In this document: piece after piece, positions 10,468 through 19,370 of the stretch | Layout: each line of letters begins with the position of its first letter | Numbering within the stretch: position 1 is the first letter of the stretch | Source of the DNA: Chara braunii | Taxonomy: Eukaryota > Streptophyta > Charophyceae > Charales > Characeae | Length of the DNA: 48,464 bases | NCBI GenBank assembly: GCA_003427395.1 | Contig: BFEA01000080.1 | Coordinates: 906,821-955,284 of the forward strand | Direction of reading: 5' to 3' | Position numbers and translations under genes: made by a program | The notes under the pieces: model-generated | What the model was told of the DNA's origin: nothing | Databases searched by the model: none | Seen by the model: only the letters and a program-made list of their open reading frames with translations

Positions 10468-13409
10468 ATACCGGGGCCATTACCGGGCTTTGGCTAAGAA
10501 AAAATTAAGCTACTAAAAAAAATTACTGCGACGAAATTCAGAAATAGGCAAAATTCAGAAAACGACTCAAAAGCCCCCCACAAATCCTCTTTACTTCACT
10601 CCGGCAAGACTTACTGCAGCAGAGTCACTATCTCCACTGCTGTTATACCTTATTTTCATCCTACAAGCTAGCCCCCTCACTTGTAGGACGCTTGATATCC
10701 CACCATCTACTTCTCCCACCCACCTCTTTTTTTTAGAAACAAAAACATATGCACAATTTAGAAAAACTCAGACACACCCTATCAATCCCCTATACCCCAC
10801 TCCGGCAAGACTTACTACAACAGAGTCACCATCTCTGCTGTTGTTGTACCCTATTCCCATCCTACCAGCTAGCCCCCTCACTAGTAGGACGCATGATATC
10901 CCACCATTTCCTTCTCCCACTCACCTCGATCTCTTTTTCTAAGATACCGCGGCCCTTATCCGACTTCGACTGAAAAATCGTCTGAGCACACTTGCAGTAA
11001 TTCGGGAAACATGGGAAGAGACCGCATAGGTCATTTAAATGCTCCAAAACCCTCGAGACCCCTAACAAACCCTTCCAAAGTTTTCCAACACTGTCTTACT
11101 CTCTGCCGAGCTCTTCCGGGCCGCACACCCCCATATCCTGCTGGGTTACAGGGCAACACAACTCACCCCAGCTCCGGCCAGCGTGGTCCCAGCAGCAACC
11201 CTTGGTTATTCCGTGGAATGCCCACCCCAAAGCATCGCCAAATCTCTCTACCAGGCCTCACGCTCCTGCATCAGAAGGTTACAGGGCAACACCCCAGCAC
11301 CGGTCAGCATCGTTCTGACATCGAACAGCTGCAGATCACTGAGTATAACAACATCGAAGCCACCTAAGACGAGTTACTAGAAGTTCTCAGAGTCAAGAGA
11401 ATTTAGAAAAAAACTAGAGTACCAATAACTTCGAGTCTTGAATGCATAGAAGTTTTCAGCCCGAAACCAAAATGCCCTAGTGTGATTGAGCCACCCGCCC
11501 TAGAAACTTGAATATACTACTACCATCTCCTTCTCTTTCTATCCAGCCAACGTCACGAATAATTGTTTTTCGTCACCTATACTCCTTACTCTGCCACCAC
11601 GTATCCTTGCTAACTCTCTCTCCTGCCATCTTCTTCTGGCGACGAGTCGACCTCCTCCACCACATAGTTCGCCAGCTAAAGAACAACAGAAGAATGAGCT
11701 CACAGGGTACCACAACGGTCGACACCGTACAGCGGCCTTCGTCATCTCACGACGAGCCGACCTCTTCCACCACATAGTTAGCAAGACGAAAGTTATTACT
11801 CCAGGAATAAACAACTCTGCAGACGTCAGCCCATTTTGAAGAGGAATAAGAAGATCGTTGAGTATCAGCCTTCTATTCCTTAGAGCCCCCTACGCTTCAT
11901 CATCTTCTGACGAGCCGACCTCCTCCACCACATAGTTCGGACAATAAAAAAGCAGTAGACAGTTTCTACGGGTCAGAGACTATCGGAAAAAACATCCTCC
12001 CTCTTCCCTCCAACCCCCTACTCTTCTTCATCCCCCGACAAACCGACCTCTTCCACCGCATAGTTCGGAGGATAAGAAGAGCAGACGCGCCCACACACGT
12101 TTTCTCAACTCCTCTTCCTTTCATGACGAGCTGACCTCCTCCACTCATAGTTCACAAGAAGAGGAGAAAATCAAGTAAATGCCCTCACCAAAAAAAAACC
12201 AGCATCGACCCCCCCCCTAACGGCTAACCTCTCTCCGACAAGACTAATAACAGCTGAGCCACCATCCCAGTTGCGGCTATACCCTAATCCAATCCCACTA
12301 GCCAGCCCTCCTCGCCAGTAGGACTCCATATCACCAACCAGAAATCGTTCCCGCGACCGACGCATCCTCAAAACTCCTGGCCCGCAATTAAGGACAAGAC
12401 TGAAACTCCTCAAGAACCATAACAAGGTAACTGTGACATACTATTGTGATCGTAGATTTAAGAATTACTGATTATAACATCAGAGTCAAGAGGAAAATCA
12501 AGTAATTTGAGTATATTGGCCAACTTTCAGTGCTATTTCGCAAATTTTCCCTGTTCCTATTTGCTTCTCAAAAGGGAGACAGCCTTGAGATATCAGTATA
12601 GAACTGTTTTTTTTTTTTTTTTTTTAAAGAAAACTCAATTGTACTAAACCACTACTACCTCGCTCACTCTTGGGAAAAATGGGAAAACTGGCAGTTCTCC
12701 TATTTTTTTCAAACTTTTCAGACGAGGCTCGACAGTTGAGCCTTGTGGGCCCATTCGAAAAGCAAAAAAAAAAAGCAAAAGACCATGTCGGGGAAGGCCA
12801 TGCAAGAAGTTGTGCTCACACCAAACTCACAAGAAGAAAATCCTCAGGAATTAAGATGAAGTCTTGGAAAAAAATTTTGGTTTTTTGCGGCATTGTTACA
12901 CCGCGTCCTAATTTGATGGGTCCCAAGGAAAACCCTTGGAGGTCTCCGATGGCCAATTTCATAGCCATACACGAGGCCGCAGGGTGGATGTTCGTCATCG
13001 TGCTAGGATGTTCGTACGTTCTCAAGCGTGGTCCAGTGGCGGCGGCAGGGAGGCCTTTTTTTTTTTTTTTTTTTTTCTTACGGCAGGGAGGCCTACTAGG
13101 ATTAAGGGAAAAAAAAGACGCCAATATCCCGGTTCAAATTTCGAATTTTGAACCCTCCGTTGTGACGCATACGCCCCTGAGGCGTTCTGGCGGCTAGACT
13201 GGAGACTGGGGTGAAACATCGGTGTGGAGGAGTGACGGCGATCATAGCTTAAAAGACGGGCATTCGAATGTTGGGCAACGTAGCGTGTATGCGTAATGTT
13301 TTTTTACTGCGATGTCGCCTTCGTGTTCCACATGCTTTTCAGACCGTCACAGCTAGGCGCGAACGTAACGCTTCTGTGAAACGTGGAGAGTGCAAGCGCG
13401 GTTCCCCAT
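10468..13409 (-). mobile_element. Element A, copy 2
   Basis: Nearly collinear with 2227-5198, including the ~195-bp duplication, the five ~31-bp motifs and the internal T-runs (12607-12625 and 13056-13076). It differs by small indels, for example a loss near 12838 relative to about 4600. Its minus-strand 5' end (13409) matches that of copy 1 to the base; its 3' module and A-tail are missing and the LINE tail abuts instead. Right of 13409 lies Harbinger-related sequence. Confidence 0.7.
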
Positions 13410-13652
13410 CGACGTGCAGAAGGTGCAGCAAGGGCGCCGGTGGGCGAACAAGTGGTGGGCGCTTGCGCATTGCAAGGGAAAGCTCCTGGGTGGTGCAAAG
13501 GCATTAACAACATTGGAGAGAAACGTGGTGGTCACAATTGTGTCAGCCAACCCTATGCGTTATCGCACTAAGAGAACAACAACTCGCCTGAGGACGAAAT
13601 TATCCGTTCATAGGCAGAAGCAGCTAATGCAATAAGTGATGGATGCACCCGA
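13410..13652 (+). other. Possible upstream part of the Harbinger element
   Basis: Open in two frames for over 60 codons with basic composition (RTKRTTTRLRTKLSVHRQK-like), lying between the 5' end of element A copy 2 and the transposase half. It could be the element's leader or the transposase N-terminus in another frame. No motif settles this. Confidence 0.3.
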
Positions 13653-14252
13653 TTGTGTGTCGTTATCGAAATCCATTGTGCAATTCTCTTGCGCCATGAC
13701 ATCGGGTGTGATCCCACGGGCGACATTGAGCAGGTTGGCGACGTGGCGAGGGGCTACTACAAGGAGTTGTGGATGTCCCCTAGACTGTTCCGGGAGATCG
13801 TTAAGGTGTTGTCCCCTCATGTGCAGCGGAGGGTGACATTCTATAGGGTACCTTTGATGTCGCACCACATCGTCACGTACATGCTTTATCGTTGAGCAAG
13901 TGGGCAGACGTACGAGAGCAGCACGCCATCATTTGGTATTGGGCGCACATCAAGATTGATTGCATTTGAGGATGTCACAAGGGCGCTTCTGAGGGTGTTC
14001 CGGGAGAAGATCAGTTGGCCTTCTGGATTGCGGCGGCTGGTCATCCTGCACGCCCTCGAGGTGAAGGGTTTCCCCAACTGCTACGACTGCATAGACTGCA
14101 TGCACATCTACTTGGACAAACCTGCGAACACGCAATCGGAGAACTACTTCGACCCGAAGCATCACTTTGGGGTGGTTGCACAAGTTGTTGTCGACCTGGA
14201 CTTGCGTGTGACAGACGTTCGCATTGGGTATCCCGGGAACTGCCACGATGTC
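13653..14252 (+). pseudogene. Harbinger (PIF/HARBI1-type) transposase, N-terminal half
   Basis: One frame runs from 13653 to 14252 with a single stop, TGA at 13893-13895, where relatives usually have Trp. It reads YKELWMSPRLFREIVKVLSP, then a helix-turn-helix-like ASGQTYESSTPSFGIGRTS, then GFPNCYDCIDCMHIYLD holding the first catalytic Asp. After that come YFDPKHHFGVVAQVVVD and GYPGNCHDV. HARBI1-family transposases cut and move Harbinger elements with a DDE nuclease. The match stops abruptly after CHDV (14252); the following residues are unrelated. The second Asp and the Glu are absent here but present in a separate half at 27787-28278. Confidence 0.85.
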
Positions 14253-15040
14253 GGACCAAATACCCTTACAAAGGTATTTGCCCATACTTTTGTGGCTCAC
14301 TTGAGCCGCATCTATAATGATGTTTGAGGCAGTGGCATGTTTATTTTTGCAAGGCCCGCAATCGTCTCTCAAAAATCGAAAGGACGAGCGCTCCTATCGT
14401 TGGGTAAGAGAATGTGTGGGTCTACACTTTGAGGCGAATGTTGTTTATTCAGGTGCTTAACAGTTCCGCGAACCGGTGTGTGATCAGTGATCTCACACAA
14501 CGGCGTGGGCCAAACTTGAAGAAAGATTAAAATTTTCGATTATTATGGCCGCGCATACTGTGTGTGTGTGTGCAAAGGTCGGTATTGTGGCAGCCGACGT
14601 CAAGGTTGACTATTGGCGTTGCGGATCTAGATGATAATTGTTGTCTTTCTTTAGGTGATGCTTGAATCTGTGTATCGCAAGATGCATGAGGCGTCTAGGT
14701 TGTTGTGATTTTGTTTCTCGGTAGGAGCCCCTATGACTGGCAAGGGTATGTGAACGAAGTACAACACTGCGAAAAGTAGAAGTTTTTGCCCGCTGAAGTA
14801 CTAAAAGGTGCGATTTTGGAAAATTTGGCTACCATACTAAGGCCAATATCAACAGCGCGACACTTGCATAATAGGTGGGATGTAAGGCGGCCGTAGACGG
14901 AAGTCAGCCCTCGAAAGCAGCAAATGTTGTAGTTCAACAAAAGTGAGTTCGGTTAGTTGGCACCGAATGTGGCCTTTAGGTAGTTTGGCGGACCTAGGCC
15001 ACGGGTAAATGTCGTTTAAGTGGAATTTTGCGCCAACAAA
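14253..15040. other. No gene recognised
   Basis: After the broken transposase the sequence holds a short GT run (about 14561-14573) and no recognisable coding or structural feature. Reading frames are short and of random-looking composition. Confidence 0.6.
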
Positions 15041-15044
15041 TATC

Positions 15045-15130
15045 AAGCTTGGGCTTAGGCCTATTGGTTATGACACTTGACTTTTGAGTGACTGATACAG
15101 GGATGAAGGCCAGAGAGTGTCGAAGGAACG
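15045..15130 (+). mobile_element. Possible tRNA-derived SINE head
   Basis: GCTTAGGCCTATTGGTTATG resembles an A box, and CACTT-GACTTTT-GAGTG can form an anticodon-type arm directly after it. The B-box equivalent is weak. Treated as a SINE-like head rather than a functional tRNA because the acceptor and T arms do not pair. Confidence 0.3.
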
Positions 15131-15352
15131 ATGGAGTATGGTTGGAGGAAACCGAGGGGTTGAGAGTTTGGCAGGACTATCCCCTTTGGTTTTGCAGTCA
15201 GGCCCAACTGGCAGGACCAAGAGAATGTCAGCATTTCGCCTCTCGCCTCTCCTCTTCTCATTTGTTTTTTATTTTTTATCATTATTTATTGTTTTTATTA
15301 GTCCTATTTTGGGACCAGAACCAGTATTTGTCTCAAAACTGGCAATGGACCC

Positions 15353-15480
15353 AAGAGCCTAGCTCAGTTGGTATACCTATAAACTGTTGAAATACAGGCC
15401 TGAGTCAGTTAGCAGAGAAGAGGTATAGTGTTAAACTGGCCGAACGTGGTCATAACCGCGGGCAGGTTCAGATAGGAGGA
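15353..15480 (+). mobile_element. SINE-like head, family shared with 40 kb
   Basis: GCCTAGCTCAGTTGGTATAC is a strong A-box-like start, followed by AACTGTTGAAATAC. The minus strand at 40204 down to 40135 starts GCCTAGCTCAGTGGGTACAC and continues AACTGTTGAAATCC. The two copies therefore belong to one tRNA-derived family. A GCAGGTTCAGATAGG segment at about 15463 may be a decayed B box. Confidence 0.5.
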
Positions 15481-15894
15481 CGCAATTTAGGATTGGTTAA
15501 GACTACTACCTGGTGCTGTTTTTTATTGTTCTTCCCTTAGTTATGTAGGATGAACCAAATGCCCAATTATGGGCGGGTGTAGGCTGAAGGGACGTAGTGA
15601 GAGTTAGGCATAGGAATAGTGGGTACACAGAGGGAGGTAGACTACTTAAGAGGAGAGGTTGTGGGCAGTCAAGAATATTCTTGATTGAGCCTACAACGCG
15701 AAGTGTTGTTGAACCAGCAGGTAGGAAGCTTTGTTAGATCACACAGGAGAGGAGGAAAATAAAACGAGGAGAAAAAGGGAATGAGGGAGCACTTACCTCG
15801 GAAGATAGGCGGTGTGAGATAAACCAGGAGTTGAGCGACGATGTCAGGCTATGTGCTAATATGGCGTATGAGTTGGGGATGTATCTACCCAACT

Positions 15895-15960
15895 TCTAGC
15901 GGTAGATTCATTCTCATTTTGCACATTCGGTGAATGGTGGGACATTGACATAACCTCTCG
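15895..15960 (-). mobile_element. MITE-related fragment
   Basis: On the minus strand it reads AATGTGCAAAATGAGAATGA then ATCTACCGCTAGAAG, the interior of the MITE family at 1134, 1347 and 42137. The outer end differs (TCCCACCATTCACCG instead of CACCACTCTCGA), so it is a diverged subfamily or a truncated copy. No second inverted repeat is seen. Confidence 0.5.
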
Positions 15961-16087
15961 TGTCACCGTCATAATCGTTACCTTTCTCATAATATCGGCG
16001 GTGTTGGGCGTTCCCGACGGTTGCTTACCTTGCACGGGCGCGGAGGAGGATGTATGAACATGGCCGGGATGTTGGCGTGGTGTCTTG

Positions 16088-16090
<3 letters not shown>

Positions 16091-16178
<88 letters not shown>
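16091..16178. repeat. (GA)n microsatellite
   Basis: An 88-bp perfect GA run. Frames through it give Arg-Glu or Ser-Leu repeats only. Confidence 0.97.
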
Positions 16179-16180
<2 letters not shown>

Positions 16181-16438
16181 TGTATGTGTGGGTAGCCGGG
16201 TGCTTGAGTGCGTTCTCGCATTAGAAATTTCAAAAGGGACAGTGCTCATCTGGTCGGGATCTCAGCCAGATCAGTCTATTGGAAAGTAGGGGAGATGATA
16301 GCGACGATCGGGAGAAGCGGAAGAGAGTGAACGAATGATAGAGCGAGGCATAAGAAAGGAGGAAGTAGAAAGCAAGCACGAACGGTTTACGTAGTAATTG
16401 TCACGATATGAGTAATATGGTAAATGCACCTCGTCATC

Positions 16439-16665
16439 CTTTGGGGGTAGATTCATTGTAGTTTTGACTGATTGTGGGCGCAAAAGATAGGTTCTTTATT
16501 GGTAACGTATCTTGCGGTTTTCTAACGTAGGATTCAGCCCCATTCGACATCTCCGCGGGTGAGGCTATCGTGACAGCCTCGTTAGCATTCTGCATGTATC
16601 TTTTCACACTCTATCGGAAGATTCATTCTCATTTTGCACATTTGGTGAGTAGTAGGGCAGGGTCG
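16439..16665 (-). mobile_element. Second and third MITE-related fragments
   Basis: At 16612-16660 the minus strand reads TGCCCTACTACTCACCAAAT followed by GTGCAAAATGAGAATGAATC, closely matching the fragment at 15895-15960. A weaker relative lies at 16442-16470 (GGTAGATTCATTGTAGTTTT on plus). Three relatives within 800 bp suggest repeated or fragmented insertion. Confidence 0.45.
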
Positions 16666-16706
16666 TACCCTCCTGGAAGGAGTCACAGTCGTAACCATTG
16701 TCGGGG

Positions 16707-16736
16707 GGGCAGAAACCCTGACAAGGGTATCTGCCC
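16707..16736. repeat. 13-bp hairpin
   Basis: GGGCAGAAACCCT and AGGGTATCTGCCC pair at 12 of 13 positions around the loop GACA. It is the first strong member of the hairpin chain that continues to 18983. Confidence 0.85.
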
Positions 16737-17093
16737 GGGATTTTCAATGTCGGGCAACTGTCCGACTGATGATAAGATTCGATTGGATGATCTGACTTAA
16801 TGAGATTGGGGTACCTGCCAAAGCCCATTCAGACCAAACCTACGACTGAGAGACTGAAAATTTTGCTCAAGTCCAAACGCTCGCGGCATGCTATAGTGGC
16901 GGTGCGATCGATCACCAACCGCTTTTGACACGGACGCAGGGGCGTATTGGCGTTGGAATACTAAGTCTAACTCCTATCCTACTTAACAATCACGCGATTC
17001 AGAGCCTGAGTTGGCCAAAGGGGTGGCTTATCGGGCCCACCGGGCTAAGTCCCAACCGGTTAGATGGCGGGGTGACGGCCAGCTGCCAAGGTG

Positions 17094-17286
17094 AGGCAGT
17101 TTGGGGCTGCCTAGTCCCGAGGCTGGGTGACCTACTGGGCAGTGGCTCTTCAAATAGAAGAGTTGCGAGTCTAGCTTCCATGAATAGGAGCTAGCCCAGT
17201 AGGTTACAGCATCAAGCTATCACCCAGCAGACACTGGGATTAAACCTGAAGGCACCCTACTGGGCTGGCTCCGTTTGGAGCAGCCC
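17094..17286. repeat. Branched inverted repeats
   Basis: AGGCAG/CTGCCT (17094-17112) precedes a nested set. The outer stem is GCTGGGTGA (17122-17130) with TCACCCAGC (17220-17228). The next is GTGACCTACTGGGC (17127-17140) with GCCCAGTAGGTTAC (17194-17207), 13 of 14 paired. Inside are two hairpins, CTCTTC-AAATA-GAAGAG (17146-17162) and CTAGC..TCC/GGA..GCTAG (17171-17194). A further hairpin, GGGCTGGCTCC with GGAGCAGCCC, follows at 17262-17286. As RNA or extruded DNA this gives a multibranched fold. Confidence 0.8.
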
Positions 17287-17303
17287 ACCAAAAGGAACAT
17301 GAG

Positions 17304-17359
17304 GCGCAGTCAATTTCGACCGCGAGATCATAAGATCTCACGGCCGAAACTGGCTGCGC
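17304..17359. repeat. 56-bp quasi-palindrome
   Basis: Two 26-bp arms (17304-17329 and 17334-17359) flank the loop ATAA. They match at 22 of 26 positions; the four differences are all transitions, leaving G-T pairs possible on one strand or the other. Arms begin GCGCAG and end CTGCGC. Confidence 0.9.
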
Positions 17360-17425
17360 GGATACAGCATGGCCCCTGCGCAAGGATGACGTGCATAAAT
17401 CGAGAAATGGACCAAATAAAATTCG

Positions 17426-17518
17426 TCGATCCCTTACGGGATCGAACTCCGGTCGGAATATTGGCAAGGGCTGGTGCATATGCACCAGTTGGAAGAAGGT
17501 CGTTGGCTTAAGCCAACG
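17426..17518. repeat. Three palindromes in a row
   Basis: TCGATCCC-TTAC-GGGATCGA (17426-17445), the perfect palindrome CTGGTGCATATGCACCAG (17471-17488) and the perfect palindrome CGTTGGCTTAAGCCAACG (17501-17518). The three are unrelated in sequence. The A-run before the assembly gap starts eight bases later. Confidence 0.93.
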
Positions 17519-17525
17519 GTTACAG

Positions 17526-17792
17526 AAAAAAAAAAAAAAAAAAAAAAAAAAANNNNNNNNNNNNNNNNNNNNNNNNNNNNNNNNNNNNNNNNNNNNNNNN
17601 NNNNNNNNNNNNNNNNNNNNNNNNNNNNNNNNNNNNNNNNNNNNNNNNNNNNNNNNNNNNNNNNNNNNNNNNNNNNNNNNNNNNNNNNNNNNNNNNNNNN
17701 NNNNNNNNNNNNNNNNNNNNNNNNNNNNNNNNNNNNNNNNNNNNNNNNNNNNNNNNNNNNNNNNTTTTTTTTTTTTTTTTTTTTTTTTTTTT
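17526..17792. other. Assembly gap between an A-run and a T-run
   Basis: Twenty-seven A (17526-17552), 212 N (17553-17764), then twenty-eight T (17765-17792). The flanks are complementary, so an unresolved inverted structure or two opposed tailed insertions may lie in the gap. The gap length may not be real. Confidence 0.95.
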
Positions 17793-17944
17793 CCCTTGTT
17801 GTTTGTTTCTTTTTCTTCGTTTTTAGTTCCCCCACATCGCCGTTGGCATGCAGAGAGCGGGGGGAAACGTGGAGGGGTTGCAACATTAAAAAAAAAAAAA
17901 AAGCAACTATGCCTTACAGTTGGGAAAACAACCAGTTTGGCTGT

Positions 17945-17990
17945 GTGGGAGCAAAACGGGCTCCCACCCCGTTTTGAGTTGAATAAACTC
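17945..17990. repeat. Interlocked hairpin arms (pseudoknot order)
   Basis: GTGGGAGC (17945-17952) pairs with GCTCCCAC (17960-17967), while CAAAACGGG (17952-17960) pairs with CCCGTTTTG (17968-17976). The order A-B-A'-B' allows either hairpin or, as RNA, a pseudoknot. GAGTT-GAATA-AACTC follows at 17976-17990. Confidence 0.85.
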
Positions 17991-18085
17991 GGCCTTGGGA
18001 CCTTCGATCCCGCAGCTACCGTCGATGCGCGCGAGAAGGGAAAATTGAGGGAGTTGGAGAGAGAGAAAGAAGGAAAACGGGAGGC

Positions 18086-18112
18086 TGGGAGAAGGTGGAC
18101 CTACCTCTCCCA
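18086..18112. repeat. 10-bp hairpin with bulge
   Basis: TGGGAGAAGGT pairs with ACCTCTCCCA with one bulged base, within the same hairpin-rich tract. Confidence 0.7.
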
Positions 18113-18250
18113 ACCTGCCAACTGTCATCCCCGTTGTCTAGGGAGGGCAGAAGAAAATGAGGATGGTTGTTGCAAGCAACTGCATGAATCTGGCTGAGGT
18201 AAGGGTTAGGCGCATGTAGTTAGAGTTTGTTTTTTCTTTTGTTTGTTTTT

Positions 18251-18443
18251 CTTGTGAGGACACTTGTCCTCACAAGGTGCTACCTCTGGCAGAGACTGTC
18301 AGAGGTAACTGTCAGGCTCCCGTTTTAGAGGGAGCCTGAAAAATAAAGGAAAAGGCTAGGTACAACCTTTTCCTTGACGTATCTGTCTTGGAAAACAGAG
18401 CCAAGTACATCAACTGAAAGGGGTTGTATCTCTTCAACCCCTT
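18251..18443. repeat. Six abutting, unrelated hairpins
   Basis: Consecutive hairpins at 18251-18276 (12-bp perfect stem, arm CTTGTGAGGACA), 18281-18307 (11 of 12), 18312-18339 (TCAGGCTCCC/GGGAGCCTGA), 18346-18375 (AAGGAAAAGG/CCTTTTCCTT), 18375-18412 (TGACGTA and CTTGG with CCAAG and TACATCA) and 18418-18443 (AAGGGGTTG/CAACCCCTT). Centres are 30-37 bp apart with 0-6 bp between hairpins. The stems share no sequence. Confidence 0.92.
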
Positions 18444-18487
18444 ATCAGAAAAATAAAATAAAAACAGTTTTGGAAATGCCACAACCC

Positions 18488-18638
18488 CAACTATCTCGTG
18501 AAAATCCGAGATAGTTGATGAAAAGAAAAGAAAAAAAAATGAGGGCAGTTAAAGAAACTGGCCTCACTAAGGCTGTGACTGTGGTGTGGCCACCGTTCGC
18601 CCTGGATCTTGGTCAGATCAAGGGCTCACTGTGAGCCC
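18488..18638. repeat. Four further hairpins
   Basis: CAACTATCTCG/CGAGATAGTTG (18488-18517, perfect), TGAGGGCAGTT/AACTGGCCTCA (18540-18566, 10 of 11), GCCCTGGATCT/AGATCAAGGGC (18599-18625, 10 of 11) and GGGCTCA/TGAGCCC (18622-18638), the last two overlapping. A- and T-rich linkers separate the first ones. Confidence 0.9.
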
Positions 18639-18693
18639 GCAATTTTGCCCGGGGGCTGGAGTGACGTCCAACCCTCCTCAGCTACTATAAAAA

Positions 18694-18899
18694 AGGCAGT
18701 TGTCCCCAGCTGCCACACAGAAGCACTCGTGCTAGCAGTGTATGGCAAGCACACTTGAGTGCCGCTGGGCTGCTGGAGGAGCTGCCAGAGGCAACGTGGG
18801 AGGAGGTTGGAGGTCTGCTGTAGAGTGCGAGAGGAAGAGCAGGGCAGTCACAGCCAAGGCAGGGAGCACTCTGCTCCCCTCCCTTCTAGCTGGTGCTAG
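18694..18899. repeat. Shorter hairpins continuing the chain
   Basis: GGCAGTTG-TCCC-CAGCTGCC (18694-18713, 7 of 8), AGCAC-TC-GTGCT (18723-18734), GGGAGCA-CTC-TGCTCCC (18862-18878, perfect) and CTAGC-TGGT-GCTAG (18886-18899). The shortest could occur by chance; the spacing and density argue that most do not. Confidence 0.7.
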
Positions 18900-18948
18900 T
18901 CCAACGGGACGAGATTAGGGACGCTGCTGGACTACGGCGGCGCGACAC

Positions 18949-18983
18949 TAATAAAATTTGGGCGTGGGGCCCAAGTTTTATTA
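18949..18983. repeat. 15-bp hairpin ending the chain
   Basis: TAATAAAATTTGGGC and GCCCAAGTTTTATTA pair at 14 of 15 positions around a 5-base loop. Confidence 0.9.
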
Positions 18984-19370
18984 ATTTTGGCAGACCATTT
19001 TCCCAGTCCACTTTTGTGGGGAGGGGCTGCCAATTTTTTTGTGCGGCAGCTACATACGTCAGGGCTACGCTAGTGAAGGTACCCGTGAACTGGACTACGG
19101 CAAGTACCGGCGGACGGAACTTTGGCAGGGGAAATGTTGCCGAATTTTTTCGGCGGCAAGTGGCAGGCGGCAAGGCTATTGGCGGCGGTACTGGCGGAAT
19201 GGATCTGCGACAGACCATTTTCCCACCTTCGTGGGAAGGTGCTGCCGAAAATTTTTGACGACGAGCGGCGGACGACAACACTTGTTGGCAGTGGTATCGG
19301 CGGGCAGACCTCGGCAGGCTGTTTTCTCACTTTTGAGGGGAAGTGCTGCTGAAATCTTTCGGCATCAACG
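18984..19370 (+). repeat. Degenerate ~104-bp tandem repeat
   Basis: Segments of the form GGCAGACCATTTTCCCA, a small hairpin, then GTGCTGCCGAAAATTTTT recur at about 18990, 19208 and 19312, with a partial unit near 19122. The last full interval is 104 bp. Each keeps a local hairpin, for example TTCCCAC-CTTC-GTGGGAA (19220-19237). The long open frames here are by-products of the repeat. Confidence 0.55.

Noticed and set aside
2106-13409. LTR retrotransposon with ~3-kb LTRs around the interior
   Set aside because: The interior is a LINE with endonuclease, RT and zf-RVT on the opposite strand to element A. There is no primer-binding site or polypurine tract at the repeat edges, and element A has A-tails and a third solitary copy with a 3' tail.
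17391-18197. Long reading frame across the N gap
   Set aside because: It is open only because the gap was translated as unknown residues between Lys and Phe runs.
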